Positions 7,366 through 15,379 of a stretch of DNA of 23,027 bases are shown piece by piece. Source of the DNA: CAYRAV01 sp964422365 (lineage in GTDB: Bacteria > Bacillota > Clostridia > Lachnospirales > Lachnospiraceae); the NCBI GenBank assembly GCA_964422365.1, contig CAYRAV010000052.1, positions 1 to 23,027 on the forward strand. The letters are read 5' to 3'. A model generated the notes under the pieces. The model saw nothing but the letters and a program-made list of their open reading frames with translations, had not been told where the DNA came from and did no database searches. Position 1 is the stretch's first letter. Each line of letters begins with the position of its first letter. The translations under genes were made by a program, and so were the position numbers.

Positions 7366-7389
7366 GGTATTTTTAATAGCCGTTTTTTT
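7366..7389 (+). terminator. Weak intrinsic terminator after queF
   Basis: Three bases after the queF stop, GGTATT can pair with AATA(G)CC across a TTT loop, and a run of seven Ts follows. The stem is short and has a bulge, but its position and T run fit the end of the que transcript. Confidence 0.45.
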
Positions 7390-7435
7390 AAATAAAGGAA
7401 AGTTGAAAGTTGAAAAATAAGAAAAATATATAATT

Positions 7436-7461
7436 GCCTACGCATTTTTCATGACGTAGGC
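7436..7461 (-). terminator. Hairpin after the recombinase remnant, possible terminator
   Basis: GCCTACG (7436-7442) pairs perfectly with CGTAGGC (7455-7461), with inner CAT/ATG pairing. Read on the reverse strand it follows the recombinase stop codon by four bases and runs into a T-rich stretch. It is probably the original terminator of that lost gene. Confidence 0.45.
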
Positions 7462-7464
7462 AAA

Positions 7465-7778
7465 TTAATCATTTATAGCCTTTTCCAAAATATCTACCGT
7501 TTCATTTTTTATTTTATCTGTATTATGTATATACATATCCATAGTTGCAGAAATATTTGAATGGCCGAGTCTTTCCTGCACATCTTTTATATTCGCACTA
7601 TTTTCTATAAGTATTGCTGCATGAGTATGCCTTAATGTATGATAGTCAAACTTTTCTATGCCTAATTCGTAATGAACAACCTAAATTAATTTGTCAAAAT
7701 CAGAAATGTAGTTTTTGCCTTGCAAACATAGTATTCAGGTATGCTGGAAATAGCAGCAGTATTCTCGTCAAAAAGTAC
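7465..7778 (-). pseudogene. Decayed C-terminal fragment of a tyrosine recombinase (integrase)
   Basis: Read from the reverse strand, the last ~70 codons give FDYHTLRHTHAAILIENSA, then VQERLGHSNISATMDMYIH, ending AIND at a TAA (7465-7467). These are the C-terminal boxes of phage or conjugative-element integrases: H-x-x-R (HTLR), L-G-H and the Tyr of MYIH. Just upstream an in-frame TAG at 7681-7683 interrupts KNYISDFDKLI / VVHYELG. Further upstream the homologous-looking text (FDENTAAISSIPEYYVCK) continues in another frame, so there is at least one frameshift too. The remnant stops where a family A repeat begins at 7779, and the N-terminal and core-binding regions are gone. It cannot encode a working enzyme. 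It marks an old integration event between the que operon and the chemoreceptor gene. Confidence 0.8.
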
Positions 7779-7833
7779 TAGAGCGTGTTTGAAAATTTAT
7801 TGCCACAATCTGTACGCCCCACTTTGCGAGGGG
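7779..7833 (+). repeat. Family A repeat, copy 2 (left half only)
   Basis: TAGAGCGTGTTTGAAAAT is identical to the left end of the copy at 18888. The next stretch, TTGCCACAATCTGTACGCC, matches TTGTTACAAGATGTGCACC there at 14 of 19 positions. The right terminal repeat is absent; instead CCCC (7817-7820) can pair with GGGG (7830-7833). It abuts the broken end of the recombinase remnant. Bases 7834-7921 show nothing further that I can interpret. Confidence 0.55.
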
Positions 7834-7921
7834 ATTTTATCGAAAGGAAACACCATCTCTGTATAAAAACAGCAGATGATTAGTCATTACTCAATTAGGA
7901 AACAATGCAGTAACAATTAGG

Positions 7922-9595
7922 TTAAAGTTTAAATTGTACTGTAATTTCTCTTAATTTTTCTGCTAAATCCTTACAATTCATTGTGCGCTCAAATGTCTCA
8001 GAGGTCAGTCCAACCACATCAGTTGTTTTCTCTGCAATATTTGATACACCGGCAGCAGAAGAATGGATTGTGCTGCTGATTTTTTCCATTGCATCAGTAA
8101 TTTGTGCAATGCCAAATTCCAGTTCACTAACCTCTTTATTGGCAAGGTTCATAAATGTTTCAATCGAATGTGCTGCTTCACTATATTCGTTGCTTGATTC
8201 CATAAAATCAGAATAATCATTCATTACTTGGTTTTCCAAAAAATTCAGTGCATCTAAAAGACAATTGATTAATGTTTCTACAGAAGCATTGACTCCATTT
8301 ATAATTGTTACAATATTGATACTGGTATTGGTAGATTCTGCAGCAAGTTTTGCAATCTCATTTGCTACTACAGCAAAACCGCGTCCTTGTTCTCCCGCCC
8401 TTGCAGCTTCAATGGAGGCATTTAAAGAGAGCAAAGTGGTTTGATCTGCAATATCTTGAATAGAGGTTGCAAGTCCATTAATTTTTTCTGCTTCTTTTGC
8501 TTTTTGAATAGCATCAGTCGAGGTCTCCCGAATGGTATTGTAAACACGGATTGTTTCTGTACTTGCATCGTTTGTTTTTTTGCGGATTTGATTGGTCTTG
8601 TTCATCACTAAAGTGGTTAATTTGGTTCCATCTTTGATTTTATCTGCAACATTGGCAACATTATCATTCATATGCTTGATGTTAGTATTAACAGAAACTG
8701 TTGAAGTGGAGGTTTCTTCCATGCTGACTGCCAATTGTTCGCTTGTTGCAGAATTATCTGTAGAGGCAGCATTTACTTTTTCGGAAATGCCATATAATGT
8801 ATTAGAATCTACTACCAATTTTTCTGATATCTGGTTTAATTCTGAAACAATTTTAGTTAAACGTGCTTTCATCTGAACAACAGCCGTTCCCATTACACCG
8901 ATTTCATCATTTGTCTTTGGCAATGTATCATTGTCCTGCAAATTCAATTCGGAGATATGATTGATTACAGAGGTAAGTTTTCCGATTGGGCGTGTAATAT
9001 AGAATGTAATCAGGTATCCGGTTACAAGGGTAAGCATTAAGAGGATAAGGCCAATTACAATACAATAGCTGCTAATCGTATTGACTGGCTTTAATACATC
9101 TGCTTCATCTGCCTGAACAAAAATGACCCAGTCGTTTACCGTACACATAAAAGCAATGTACACTTTTTTTCCATCTATGGTGCAGGTTTTTACATCAGCA
9201 GTCGTAATATAGCCTTCCTGCAATTTATTAAGAACCTCTTCAATTACGCTGTTGCCTGCCAGTGTTGTTCCTATCAAATCAGAATCTTCATGATAGAGGT
9301 AGGTACCATCTTTATCAACAAGAAAGGCTTTGCTGGAATCCATCGTATCAATTCCAACATTATAGAGAATGTATTCCAGGCGGACACTCATGTCATTTCT
9401 TTCGCTATCTCCATAAAAGCTTTCATATAAAGTATCAGATGCTGAGATGCAGGTATCATATAAATAACTCTCGCAAAGTTCCACAATATTCTTTTTGTTG
9501 ATTATATAGGATACAAGCAGAATAACAACAATGAGGAGAATAGATGTGGATGCCATTAGCATGGTAATTTTGGAACGTATTGATTTATGTTTCAT
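7922..9595 (-). CDS. Methyl-accepting chemotaxis protein
   Basis: A 557-residue membrane chemoreceptor. Membrane segments lie at about 12-33 and 176-199. Between them is a ~140-residue extracellular sensor region of Cache-like character (SSKAFLVDKDGTYLYHED, then VNDWVIFVQ). A HAMP linker follows near 200-250, then a long helical signalling domain whose tip carries LSLNASIEAARAGEQGRGFA and VVANEIAKLAAEST, the segment that contacts CheA and CheW. AGGAGG precedes the ATG. The gene starts 12 bases after the stop of the solute-binding lipoprotein, so they are almost certainly co-transcribed. The receptor may read that protein's ligand-bound state, its own Cache ligand, or both. No other chemotaxis or flagellar genes are in the window. 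Confidence 0.93.
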   Translation of the reverse strand: MKHKSIRSKITMLMASTSILLIVVILLVSYIINKKNIVELCESYLYDTCISASDTLYESFYGDSERNDMSVRLEYILYNVGIDTMDSSKAFLVDKDGTYLYHEDSDLIGTTLAGNSVIEEVLNKLQEGYITTADVKTCTIDGKKVYIAFMCTVNDWVIFVQADEADVLKPVNTISSYCIVIGLILLMLTLVTGYLITFYITRPIGKLTSVINHISELNLQDNDTLPKTNDEIGVMGTAVVQMKARLTKIVSELNQISEKLVVDSNTLYGISEKVNAASTDNSATSEQLAVSMEETSTSTVSVNTNIKHMNDNVANVADKIKDGTKLTTLVMNKTNQIRKKTNDASTETIRVYNTIRETSTDAIQKAKEAEKINGLATSIQDIADQTTLLSLNASIEAARAGEQGRGFAVVANEIAKLAAESTNTSINIVTIINGVNASVETLINCLLDALNFLENQVMNDYSDFMESSNEYSEAAHSIETFMNLANKEVSELEFGIAQITDAMEKISSTIHSSAAGVSNIAEKTTDVVGLTSETFERTMNCKDLAEKLREITVQFKL

Positions 9596-9607
9596 AGTTT
9601 CCGCCTC

Positions 9608-10921
9608 CTATTCAGTTGTTTTCTCAGTGGACCATTCTTTTTTTACATTTTCAATTAATTCATTCCAGGATAATTTTCCTTTTGTGTAGTTTAAAAGAAA
9701 ATTACCAAAATCATCTTTGAATTTCTGGCTTGGAAATGCTGTAAAATTCCAGCTGACATTGAATAAAGTACTATCACTCATATAGGAAAGCACTTGTTTT
9801 GCCAATGGGTCATTGGGACTTTCTGCCTCTGTAAATGTATCGAAGGGTGATATAAATCCAAGTTCATTTGTTACATACTGTTTTCCTGTATCAGAGCTGA
9901 ATACCCATTCAATAAAGTCGATAGAGGCCTGCTGATCGGCTTCTGATGCCATAGAGTTCACACAAATATAGTTTTCTGTACCAGTACAGAGTCCTTGTGT
10001 TTCTTCACCAGAAACTCCAGTATAGATTGGAAGAAACTTTATATTTTCTTCCTTTACTTGATTTCCTTCAATGGTTGAAATTTGTCCCCATGCCCAGTTA
10101 CCATTTTGAACCATAGCAGCCTTGCCAAGTGCAAATTCCTCCATTGAATCATTTGTCGTTTTAGAGGAAAGTGATGCTTTATCTGTGCAGGAATAATTAA
10201 TATACAGGTCAAAGATATTCTTAAAATTATTTCCATAAGAAAGATCAAGAGTTTCACTATCAGAAATCCCTTTATCCTTAAATTCATAATAGACAGGAAT
10301 ATTTGCAAGGTGAGTCTGCCAGCGCCAGTCTTCTCCAGCACTAAAAGAGGTAGATGCAAATACGCCTTCGATTCCAAGTTCAGATTTATGAACTGTCATA
10401 TCTTCTACAACAGATTTTAATTTTTCAAAATTGTTTACTTCCTCCATACTTGAGAATGTTACATTTTTTGTTGATAGTGAAAAATATTTTTTCATAATTT
10501 CATCATTGTAAATAATACCATAGCCTTCTACTACATATGGTATTCCATATACACCTGAATCATCTTGTACCGTCATATCCTTATCTAACAGCCAGGAATA
10601 TAGATTTGTATCACTGAGATCGCGGCAATAATTTTTCCATGAGTTGTAGCCTACTGGTCCATTAATCTGAAACAATGTGGGCATATCCCGTTTGGCAATT
10701 TCTGATTTTAGTGTCTGCTCATAGTTGCCGCTGGCAGATGTTAAAACTTTGACTTTTACACCTGTTTCATTTGTATATTGTTCAGCAATTTTCTCCCATG
10801 TTTTTGCTGCTTCTGGTTTGAAATTTAGGTAATATACAGAAGCTGTTTCTTTTTTGATACCACAGCTGCTTAATAAGAAAGCGGCCAAAATTACAGTTAT
10901 TCCCATTCGAAAACATTTCAT
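9608..10921 (-). CDS. Extracellular solute-binding lipoprotein (ABC family 1 type), orphan
   Basis: A 437-residue protein with a lipoprotein signal peptide and lipobox L-S-S-C, so Cys20 is lipidated. The mature part follows the family 1 sugar-binding pattern: a beta strand and helix near AAKTWEKIAEQYTNETGVKV, then DMPTLFQINGP, GVYGIPYVVEGYGIIYN, a central ALGKAAMVQNGNWAW and a C-terminal QASIDFIEWVFS. Such proteins usually deliver oligosaccharides to two MalF/MalG-type permeases, but none are adjacent. The next gene, 12 bases on, is a chemoreceptor. That suggests a sensing role, though permeases could be encoded elsewhere. AGGAGGGG lies 5 bases before the ATG. Palindromic repeats at 10961-10996 sit 40-75 bases upstream. 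Aromatic residues suggest a carbohydrate ligand, but its identity is not determinable. Confidence 0.9.
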   Translation of the reverse strand: MKCFRMGITVILAAFLLSSCGIKKETASVYYLNFKPEAAKTWEKIAEQYTNETGVKVKVLTSASGNYEQTLKSEIAKRDMPTLFQINGPVGYNSWKNYCRDLSDTNLYSWLLDKDMTVQDDSGVYGIPYVVEGYGIIYNDEIMKKYFSLSTKNVTFSSMEEVNNFEKLKSVVEDMTVHKSELGIEGVFASTSFSAGEDWRWQTHLANIPVYYEFKDKGISDSETLDLSYGNNFKNIFDLYINYSCTDKASLSSKTTNDSMEEFALGKAAMVQNGNWAWGQISTIEGNQVKEENIKFLPIYTGVSGEETQGLCTGTENYICVNSMASEADQQASIDFIEWVFSSDTGKQYVTNELGFISPFDTFTEAESPNDPLAKQVLSYMSDSTLFNVSWNFTAFPSQKFKDDFGNFLLNYTKGKLSWNELIENVKKEWSTEKTTE

Positions 10922-10960
10922 TAATACCCCTCCTTACATTCTTTTGTGGAACAGTATGTT

Positions 10961-10996
10961 ATTTTACATGTAAAATAGTGTATTTACATATAAAAT
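10961..10996. promoter_or_regulatory. Tandem palindromic operator-like sites
   Basis: ATTTTACATGTAAAAT at 10961-10976 is a perfect 16-bp palindrome. TATTTACATATAAAAT at 10981-10996 is a near copy starting exactly 20 bases later, so both would face the same side of the helix. They lie in the 249-base divergent gap between the binding-protein gene (start 10921, reverse) and spmA (start 11171, forward), closer to the former. A repressor or activator dimer pair is likely; its identity is unknown. Confidence 0.55.
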
Positions 10997-11170
10997 GAGT
11001 AAAAATGCACATAATTTATTTAAAATATAAGAATTATATGTACAAGTATAACAAATATAGAAAAGGTTGGCAAGTAAAAAGAGGATGAAAGTATAACGAT
11101 AACAAATGTAATAAGACAAACCTTTCCCTGCATAGACTAAATCAGAAACATACAACAGAGGTAAAAAGCA

Positions 11171-11755
11171 ATGTTAAATTATCTTTGGGGCATTATGATT
11201 ATAATAGGAATAGTTGTAGGTGTACTGACAGGAAATATTTCAGCAGTTAGTAATGCCAGTATAGATTCAGCAAAAGAGGCGATTACATTATGTATTACTA
11301 TGCTTGGAGTAATGTCCTTGTGGACGGGACTAATGGAAGTGGCAAGAAAAGCTGGCATTATTGAAGGGCTGACAAAGAAAATGATGCCGGTTCTGCATTG
11401 GCTGTTTCCCGGAGTACCTAGGGAACATCCGGCAAATACATATATTGCTTCAAATATGATTGCAAATGTATTGGGGCTTGGATGGGCAGCAACTCCAATG
11501 GGGCTGAAAGCTATGGAGGAATTAAAAAAATTGAATCAGGAAAAGGATACTGCCAGTATTGATATGTGCACTTTTCTCATTATTAATATATCTTCCCTAC
11601 AGCTGATTCCTGTAAATATTATTGCATACCGCAGCCAGTATGGTTCTGTTAATCCAACAGAAATTTTAGTACCTGCGATTATTGCAACATTTTTTTCCAC
11701 ACTGGCAGGAGCGTTTTTTTCCATAGCAGCAAGAAAAATATTGAAAAGGAAATAA
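11171..11755 (+). CDS. spmA: Spore maturation protein A
   Basis: A 194-residue multi-pass membrane protein with about five hydrophobic segments. The stretches ITMLGVMSLWTGLMEVARKAGI, PANTYIASNMIANVLGLGWAA, TPMGLKAMEEL and FLIINISSLQLIPVNIIAYR are the nucleoside-recognition (Gate) pattern of SpmA. In Bacillus subtilis, SpmA and SpmB are needed for proper dehydration of the spore core; the transported molecule, if any, is unclear. AGAGG lies 9 bases before the ATG. spmB follows 150 bases later. I saw no convincing sporulation-sigma promoter. Confidence 0.92.
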   Translation: MLNYLWGIMIIIGIVVGVLTGNISAVSNASIDSAKEAITLCITMLGVMSLWTGLMEVARKAGIIEGLTKKMMPVLHWLFPGVPREHPANTYIASNMIANVLGLGWAATPMGLKAMEELKKLNQEKDTASIDMCTFLIINISSLQLIPVNIIAYRSQYGSVNPTEILVPAIIATFFSTLAGAFFSIAARKILKRK

Positions 11756-11905
11756 TGATTTGCCGCATCATTCATTAATGTGGGCTTCCATTGTGTCTTC
11801 TGGCAAATGCTGCTCATTCTAATATACCACAATAAATAAGATACATTATGGAATAATAATGCATGAATGGAATGGTTGGACTGTAACGGATTTGGAGGAT
11901 TGCAG

Positions 11906-12430
11906 ATGAGATTTTTATTATATTTATCGGATTTTATCATACCATTTGTTATTTTATATGTTGTAGGAATAGGGCTGGCAATGAAGGTACCCATCTTTGA
12001 TTCGTTTATTAAGGGGGCAGAGGACGGATTTAAAGTGGTGTTAAATATTTTGCCAACACTCATTGGATTAATGGTAGCAGTGGGAATTTTGCGTGCATCA
12101 GGAGCTATGGATTATCTTGCAAATGTTATGGCGCCATTGATTTCATGGCTTCGTTTCCCAGTAGAACTGGTTCCGCTTGTGTTTGTAAAAGTCTTTTCTT
12201 CTTCCGCAGCAACAGGCTTGCTGTTGGATATTTTTAAAGAATTTGGAACAGATTCTTATATTGGAAGGCTTGCATCATTGCTTATGAGTTGTTCAGAAAC
12301 TATTTTCTACACAATGGCAGTTTATTTTATGACAGCTGGTGTGAGGAAAACCAGATATACGCTGGCAGGTTCGTTGTTTGCCACATTTGCAGGGATTGCA
12401 GCAAGTGTAGTGCTGGCAGGAATGATGTGA
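11906..12430 (+). CDS. spmB: Spore maturation protein B
   Basis: A 174-residue membrane protein, the usual SpmB length, with Gate-type features: FIKGAEDGFKVVLNILPTLIGL, LMVAVGILRASGAMDYLA, FVKVFSSSAATGLLLDIF and ASLLMSCSETIFYTMAVYF. I chose the ATG at 11906 because GGAGG lies 7 bases upstream; an in-frame ATG at 11867 would add 13 residues with no ribosome site. It acts with SpmA in late spore formation. The 150-base gap after spmA can fold (ATTTGCC at 11758-11764 with GGCAAAT at 11812-11818, among others) but has no T run, so read-through from spmA is plausible. Confidence 0.93.
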   Translation: MRFLLYLSDFIIPFVILYVVGIGLAMKVPIFDSFIKGAEDGFKVVLNILPTLIGLMVAVGILRASGAMDYLANVMAPLISWLRFPVELVPLVFVKVFSSSAATGLLLDIFKEFGTDSYIGRLASLLMSCSETIFYTMAVYFMTAGVRKTRYTLAGSLFATFAGIAASVVLAGMM

Positions 12431-12590
12431 TACCCATTAGGCAGCAGATATGGCTGTCATAACAATACATAGTATAAGCCGGATATCTTTTCTGTTCATT
12501 ACAGCATGATTAGTAGTTTTTTTCAATTAGAATATCATCTTGTTAACATAATAGACAGGATTGTTTTAAAGAAATATATAAGGTAAAAAA

Positions 12591-13148
12591 TTACTGCCAT
12601 TCCCAATATACCTTTTCCGGATATCTTTCATTTACCAGATAAAACTGATTTTCTTTTATTTTATTCCATTCCTTTGCTGTAAATTGACGTTCTGATAAAG
12701 TATATGCCAAACATACCTCCTTTTCTTCCTGTGGCTGTAATACAACTTGTACACTGTCATTATCAGTTTCCATAGAATACATTTCCATTACCAATCCGTT
12801 CCAGTAATACTGGTTATTTTCCATATATAACAGATATAATGGGAATTTTTCTTCCTTATTTCCTGTGTTTTTTAATGTAATTTTGACCAATGCACCTAAA
12901 TCACCATATCTTTCATGGTATTTTTCTTCTATCTGTTCTTTTTCTAACCAATGCACATCTTTTACTGCAAGGGCAATGTTATCGCACACCAAATGAAATT
13001 CCCCTTTTGGCACGAAAACCCTCTTTGCTTGTGGATAAACTGCATTTATTTTATAAATGCACATTCCTGATATCACGATGCATACAAGAAGAAATATCAA
13101 CATTATCTCAATAATCCCTTTTTTCTTTCTATATTCTATTTTGCTCAT
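12591..13148 (-). CDS. Membrane-anchored extracytoplasmic protein of the ABC cluster, unknown function
   Basis: A 185-residue protein with a Lys/Arg-rich N-terminus and one membrane segment at about 13-33, leaving ~150 residues outside. The outer part looks like a beta-sandwich of the DUF4352/DUF5028 kind: LVKITLKNTGNKEEKFPLYL is the typical 'additional ligand' strand pair, followed by SVQVVLQPQEEKEVCLAYTL. The DUF5028 assignment is from memory of the pattern and not certain. Its ATG overlaps the TGA of the ATPase gene in an ATGA arrangement, so the two are translationally coupled. It is the last gene of the six-gene operon. Accessory lipoproteins or anchored proteins of immunity transporters often capture the peptide, which is one possible role. 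Confidence 0.8.
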   Translation of the reverse strand: MSKIEYRKKKGIIEIMLIFLLVCIVISGMCIYKINAVYPQAKRVFVPKGEFHLVCDNIALAVKDVHWLEKEQIEEKYHERYGDLGALVKITLKNTGNKEEKFPLYLLYMENNQYYWNGLVMEMYSMETDNDSVQVVLQPQEEKEVCLAYTLSERQFTAKEWNKIKENQFYLVNERYPEKVYWEWQ

Positions 13149-13822
13149 TCCAATCTTCTCTCCTCCATATTAAATTTCTTAGTGTTTGTTCCCTGCCCTA
13201 TAATTTTTCCGTTCTCTATTATGTATATAACATCAGCTAATAAGTCTAATTCCTCTGAATCGTGGGAAGAAATAATAATAAGTGCATTTCTTTTTTTCTC
13301 TTCCTCTAATATTTTGTTTAGTTTTTCAACACTTTCTGTATCCAGTGCATTGGTAGGTTCATCAAGAATGATAAGTTCCGGATGTTCCATCACTGCTGCT
13401 GCAATTCCCAGCTTTTGTTTCATTCCCAGAGAATATTTTTTTACCTTTTTTTTCTCCTTGGGATTCAATCCGATGTTTTCCATCACTGTACAGATTTCTT
13501 CCTCATCAATTACCCCTCGGATATCTGCCAGAATTTTTAAATTTCTAAATCCATTGTCATTTTCTATAAACCCTGGATTTTCAATTAATGCACCAACACT
13601 AGGCGGAAACTCATGATTTTTTCCTAGTGGGATGCCGTCAATTCGAATTTCTCCTTCCGTCAGCCTGATAAGTCCGCAGATTGCCCGCATAAGCATTGTT
13701 TTTCCTGAGCCGTTTTTTCCCTTTAAACCATAAATCTTTCCTTTTTCAAATTGTAAATTAACAGAATCAATTACCTTATTTTTATCAATAATCTTAGTAG
13801 CATTTTTAATTTCTATATACAT
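13145..13822 (-). CDS. ABC transporter ATPase, BcrA/LanF-like with an E-loop
   Basis: A 225-residue ATP-binding subunit. Walker A GKNGSGKT is at 35-42, signature SLGMKQK at 131-137, Walker B LIILDEP at 150-156 and switch His187 in SSHDSEE. Where most ABC ATPases have a Q-loop glutamine, this one reads GALIENPGF with Glu81. A glutamate at that position is reported for lantibiotic-immunity ATPases such as NukF (the 'E-loop') and is common in bacitracin-type (BcrA) proteins. The C-terminus is short, without a regulatory domain. It lies 2 bases after the stop of a permease gene and overlaps the next gene by 4. It probably powers all three membrane subunits of the cluster, exporting a peptide or removing one from the membrane. 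Confidence 0.93.
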   Translation of the reverse strand: MYIEIKNATKIIDKNKVIDSVNLQFEKGKIYGLKGKNGSGKTMLMRAICGLIRLTEGEIRIDGIPLGKNHEFPPSVGALIENPGFIENDNGFRNLKILADIRGVIDEEEICTVMENIGLNPKEKKKVKKYSLGMKQKLGIAAAVMEHPELIILDEPTNALDTESVEKLNKILEEEKKRNALIIISSHDSEELDLLADVIYIIENGKIIGQGTNTKKFNMEERRLE

Positions 13823-13824
13823 TT

Positions 13825-14655
13825 TTACCTTCCTTTCCTCATTCCTTCCCGATATTTCAGTGTATAATATCCCATAAGAATTGAAACAGCACTTATGGTG
13901 GTATTTAATAGTATTCCTTTTATAATTTTATGATTTGCTGCCAATTCTTCAAAATCATATCGGCACAACATACTGTAACAACCTAAAAGCCAGTCATTTT
14001 CCCAGTATGCACTTGCCACAAGCAATAGAAGTAAAAATATGACAGCACCTATAGGATTCCAGAGAAAGGATATTGTCAATCCTAAAAGTGAGAATGTAAT
14101 AGCTGTTATAACTGGCATAATAAATAAAAGTAAAAATAAATGTATTTTAGGGATATTTTCCAGATTCATACCCCAGATATCATGTTCGTTCCAAATCCAT
14201 TCTCCACCCATACATATAGTTACAGCATATATAACAATATAAAACATCAAAAAATATAGTAAGGTTTGAAACACAGTCCAGACACACTTACTAAACCACC
14301 AGTTTTTCTTATTTCCTGCACGGATAAAAAACTGATATCCTCTTTCTTTATAATCAAAATAAGGATATGATATAATCCATAATATATATCCAAGATTCAG
14401 TACAAACCATTCAAAAGGCATCCGAAATGTTTCAGTACGGTCTGCTTTAGAAAAATCTTCAGTTCCCCTAAGAAAACCAATGATGCAATCCAACCATGAA
14501 AACATATTATCATGATTTTCCATCATAAATCTATGGCTGCGCCAAATGACAAGCGCTAATAAAATCCAAATGGCAAAATACCCTGCATATAATTTCCAGC
14601 ATAGGAGAGTTCCTGTATGGATATCATATCGGATCTGCCTTTTAAACCTTTCCAT
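13825..14655 (-). CDS. ABC transporter membrane subunit, first of three
   Basis: A 276-residue hydrophobic protein with about six membrane segments, including YAGYFAIWILLALVIW near the N-terminus, TVFQTLLYFLMFYIVIYAVTI, IHLFLLLFIMPVITAITFSL and NPIGAVIFLLLLLVASAYW. It has no ATP-binding motif and resembles ABC-2-type permeases of peptide immunity systems. I chose the ATG at 14655, 10 bases after AGGAG; a TTG at 14661 is only 4 bases from AGGAG and would add two residues. The start lies inside the end of the preceding gene. Sequence alone cannot show whether it pairs with one or both other membrane subunits. Confidence 0.82.
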   Translation of the reverse strand: MERFKRQIRYDIHTGTLLCWKLYAGYFAIWILLALVIWRSHRFMMENHDNMFSWLDCIIGFLRGTEDFSKADRTETFRMPFEWFVLNLGYILWIISYPYFDYKERGYQFFIRAGNKKNWWFSKCVWTVFQTLLYFLMFYIVIYAVTICMGGEWIWNEHDIWGMNLENIPKIHLFLLLFIMPVITAITFSLLGLTISFLWNPIGAVIFLLLLLVASAYWENDWLLGCYSMLCRYDFEELAANHKIIKGILLNTTISAVSILMGYYTLKYREGMRKGR

Positions 14656-15379
14656 TTCCAATCAGCTCCTTACAATGAATGGCTCTAAAAAACAGCAATA
14701 TTGCTATATCAAGCCAAATCACAAAACCGAGTACCATTTTTATTTTATATATCATATAAGGCCACATTGTGTATTCTACAGAAAATAAACGATATAGAAT
14801 TCTGATCCTGTATTGTGCAATTTCAAAACAGCTAATCCCGCATAAGAACAATGTCCCATAAAGCAGCGAATTTTTTTTCCACAGAAAAAACAATAAAATA
14901 TTATGTGAGATAAGATTTCTAATGACACATATGATAAAAATATATACAAATGTTTCCAATGAAGAATAGAGTGCGGTATGATTGTTTTCTAAAAAATAAT
15001 AACTCTGAATCTGATTCCAATTAAAGAATGGAAGAGTTCCATTTACTATACTAATCCAGCCCAAGAGTACAACAGCATACAATATTGAAAACAAAAAGCA
15101 TTTCTGTTCTTGTTCCCAAAATAATGTGTTCCAGGAACCTTTTCGTGTTATCTGCAGAATAGAAAAATCATTGCGGAAATATACAAAAACATTCCAAATC
15201 AGAGGAAGTAACATTGCAACAGAATACATAAGAGGATACATCATTTTTACATATCCATCCATTTTACACCCTATTCTGTTATCTAAAGGGCTTTGGGCAA
15301 ATGCAAGATACACAAATAATCCTATATATAAACATCCACCAATAAAACTCTTTCTAACATGTATTTTTCTCTTATTCAC
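14642..15379 (-). CDS. ABC transporter membrane subunit, second of three
   Basis: A 245-residue polytopic protein with about six segments, for example SFIGGCLYIGLFVYLAFA, MYPLMYSVAMLLPLIWNVFVYF, FLFSILYAVVLLGWISIV, TFVYIFIICVIRNLI and MVLGFVIWLDIAILLFF. I do not recognise a named family; its place in the operon and topology mark it as a permease-like partner. I chose a GTG at 15379 because AAAGGA lies 7 bases before it and it overlaps the upstream stop, which fits coupled translation. An ATG at 15400 would add seven residues but has no ribosome site. The short conserved-looking segment between its second and third helices (RNDFSILQITRKGSWNTLFWEQE) has the coupling-loop position of ABC-2 permeases. 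Confidence 0.78.
   Translation of the reverse strand: MNKRKIHVRKSFIGGCLYIGLFVYLAFAQSPLDNRIGCKMDGYVKMMYPLMYSVAMLLPLIWNVFVYFRNDFSILQITRKGSWNTLFWEQEQKCFLFSILYAVVLLGWISIVNGTLPFFNWNQIQSYYFLENNHTALYSSLETFVYIFIICVIRNLISHNILLFFLWKKNSLLYGTLFLCGISCFEIAQYRIRILYRLFSVEYTMWPYMIYKIKMVLGFVIWLDIAILLFFRAIHCKELIGNGKV

Noticed and set aside
11130..11160. Possible sporulation sigma-E promoter (CATACA) before spmA
   Set aside because: The -10-like CATACA is too close to the ribosome site and the -35 spacing is about 14 bases, too short.
11536..12063. Reverse-strand 175-codon open frame across spmA and spmB
   Set aside because: Both strands' evidence favours the forward Gate-domain proteins; the reverse frame has no ribosome site or recognisable motif.
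12431..12590. Terminator between spmB and the convergent ABC operon
   Set aside because: Only weak pairings without a T run are visible.
13182..13616. Forward 144-codon open frame rich in Ser/Phe inside the ABC ATPase
   Set aside because: Shadow of the ATPase frame, which contains all the Walker and signature motifs.
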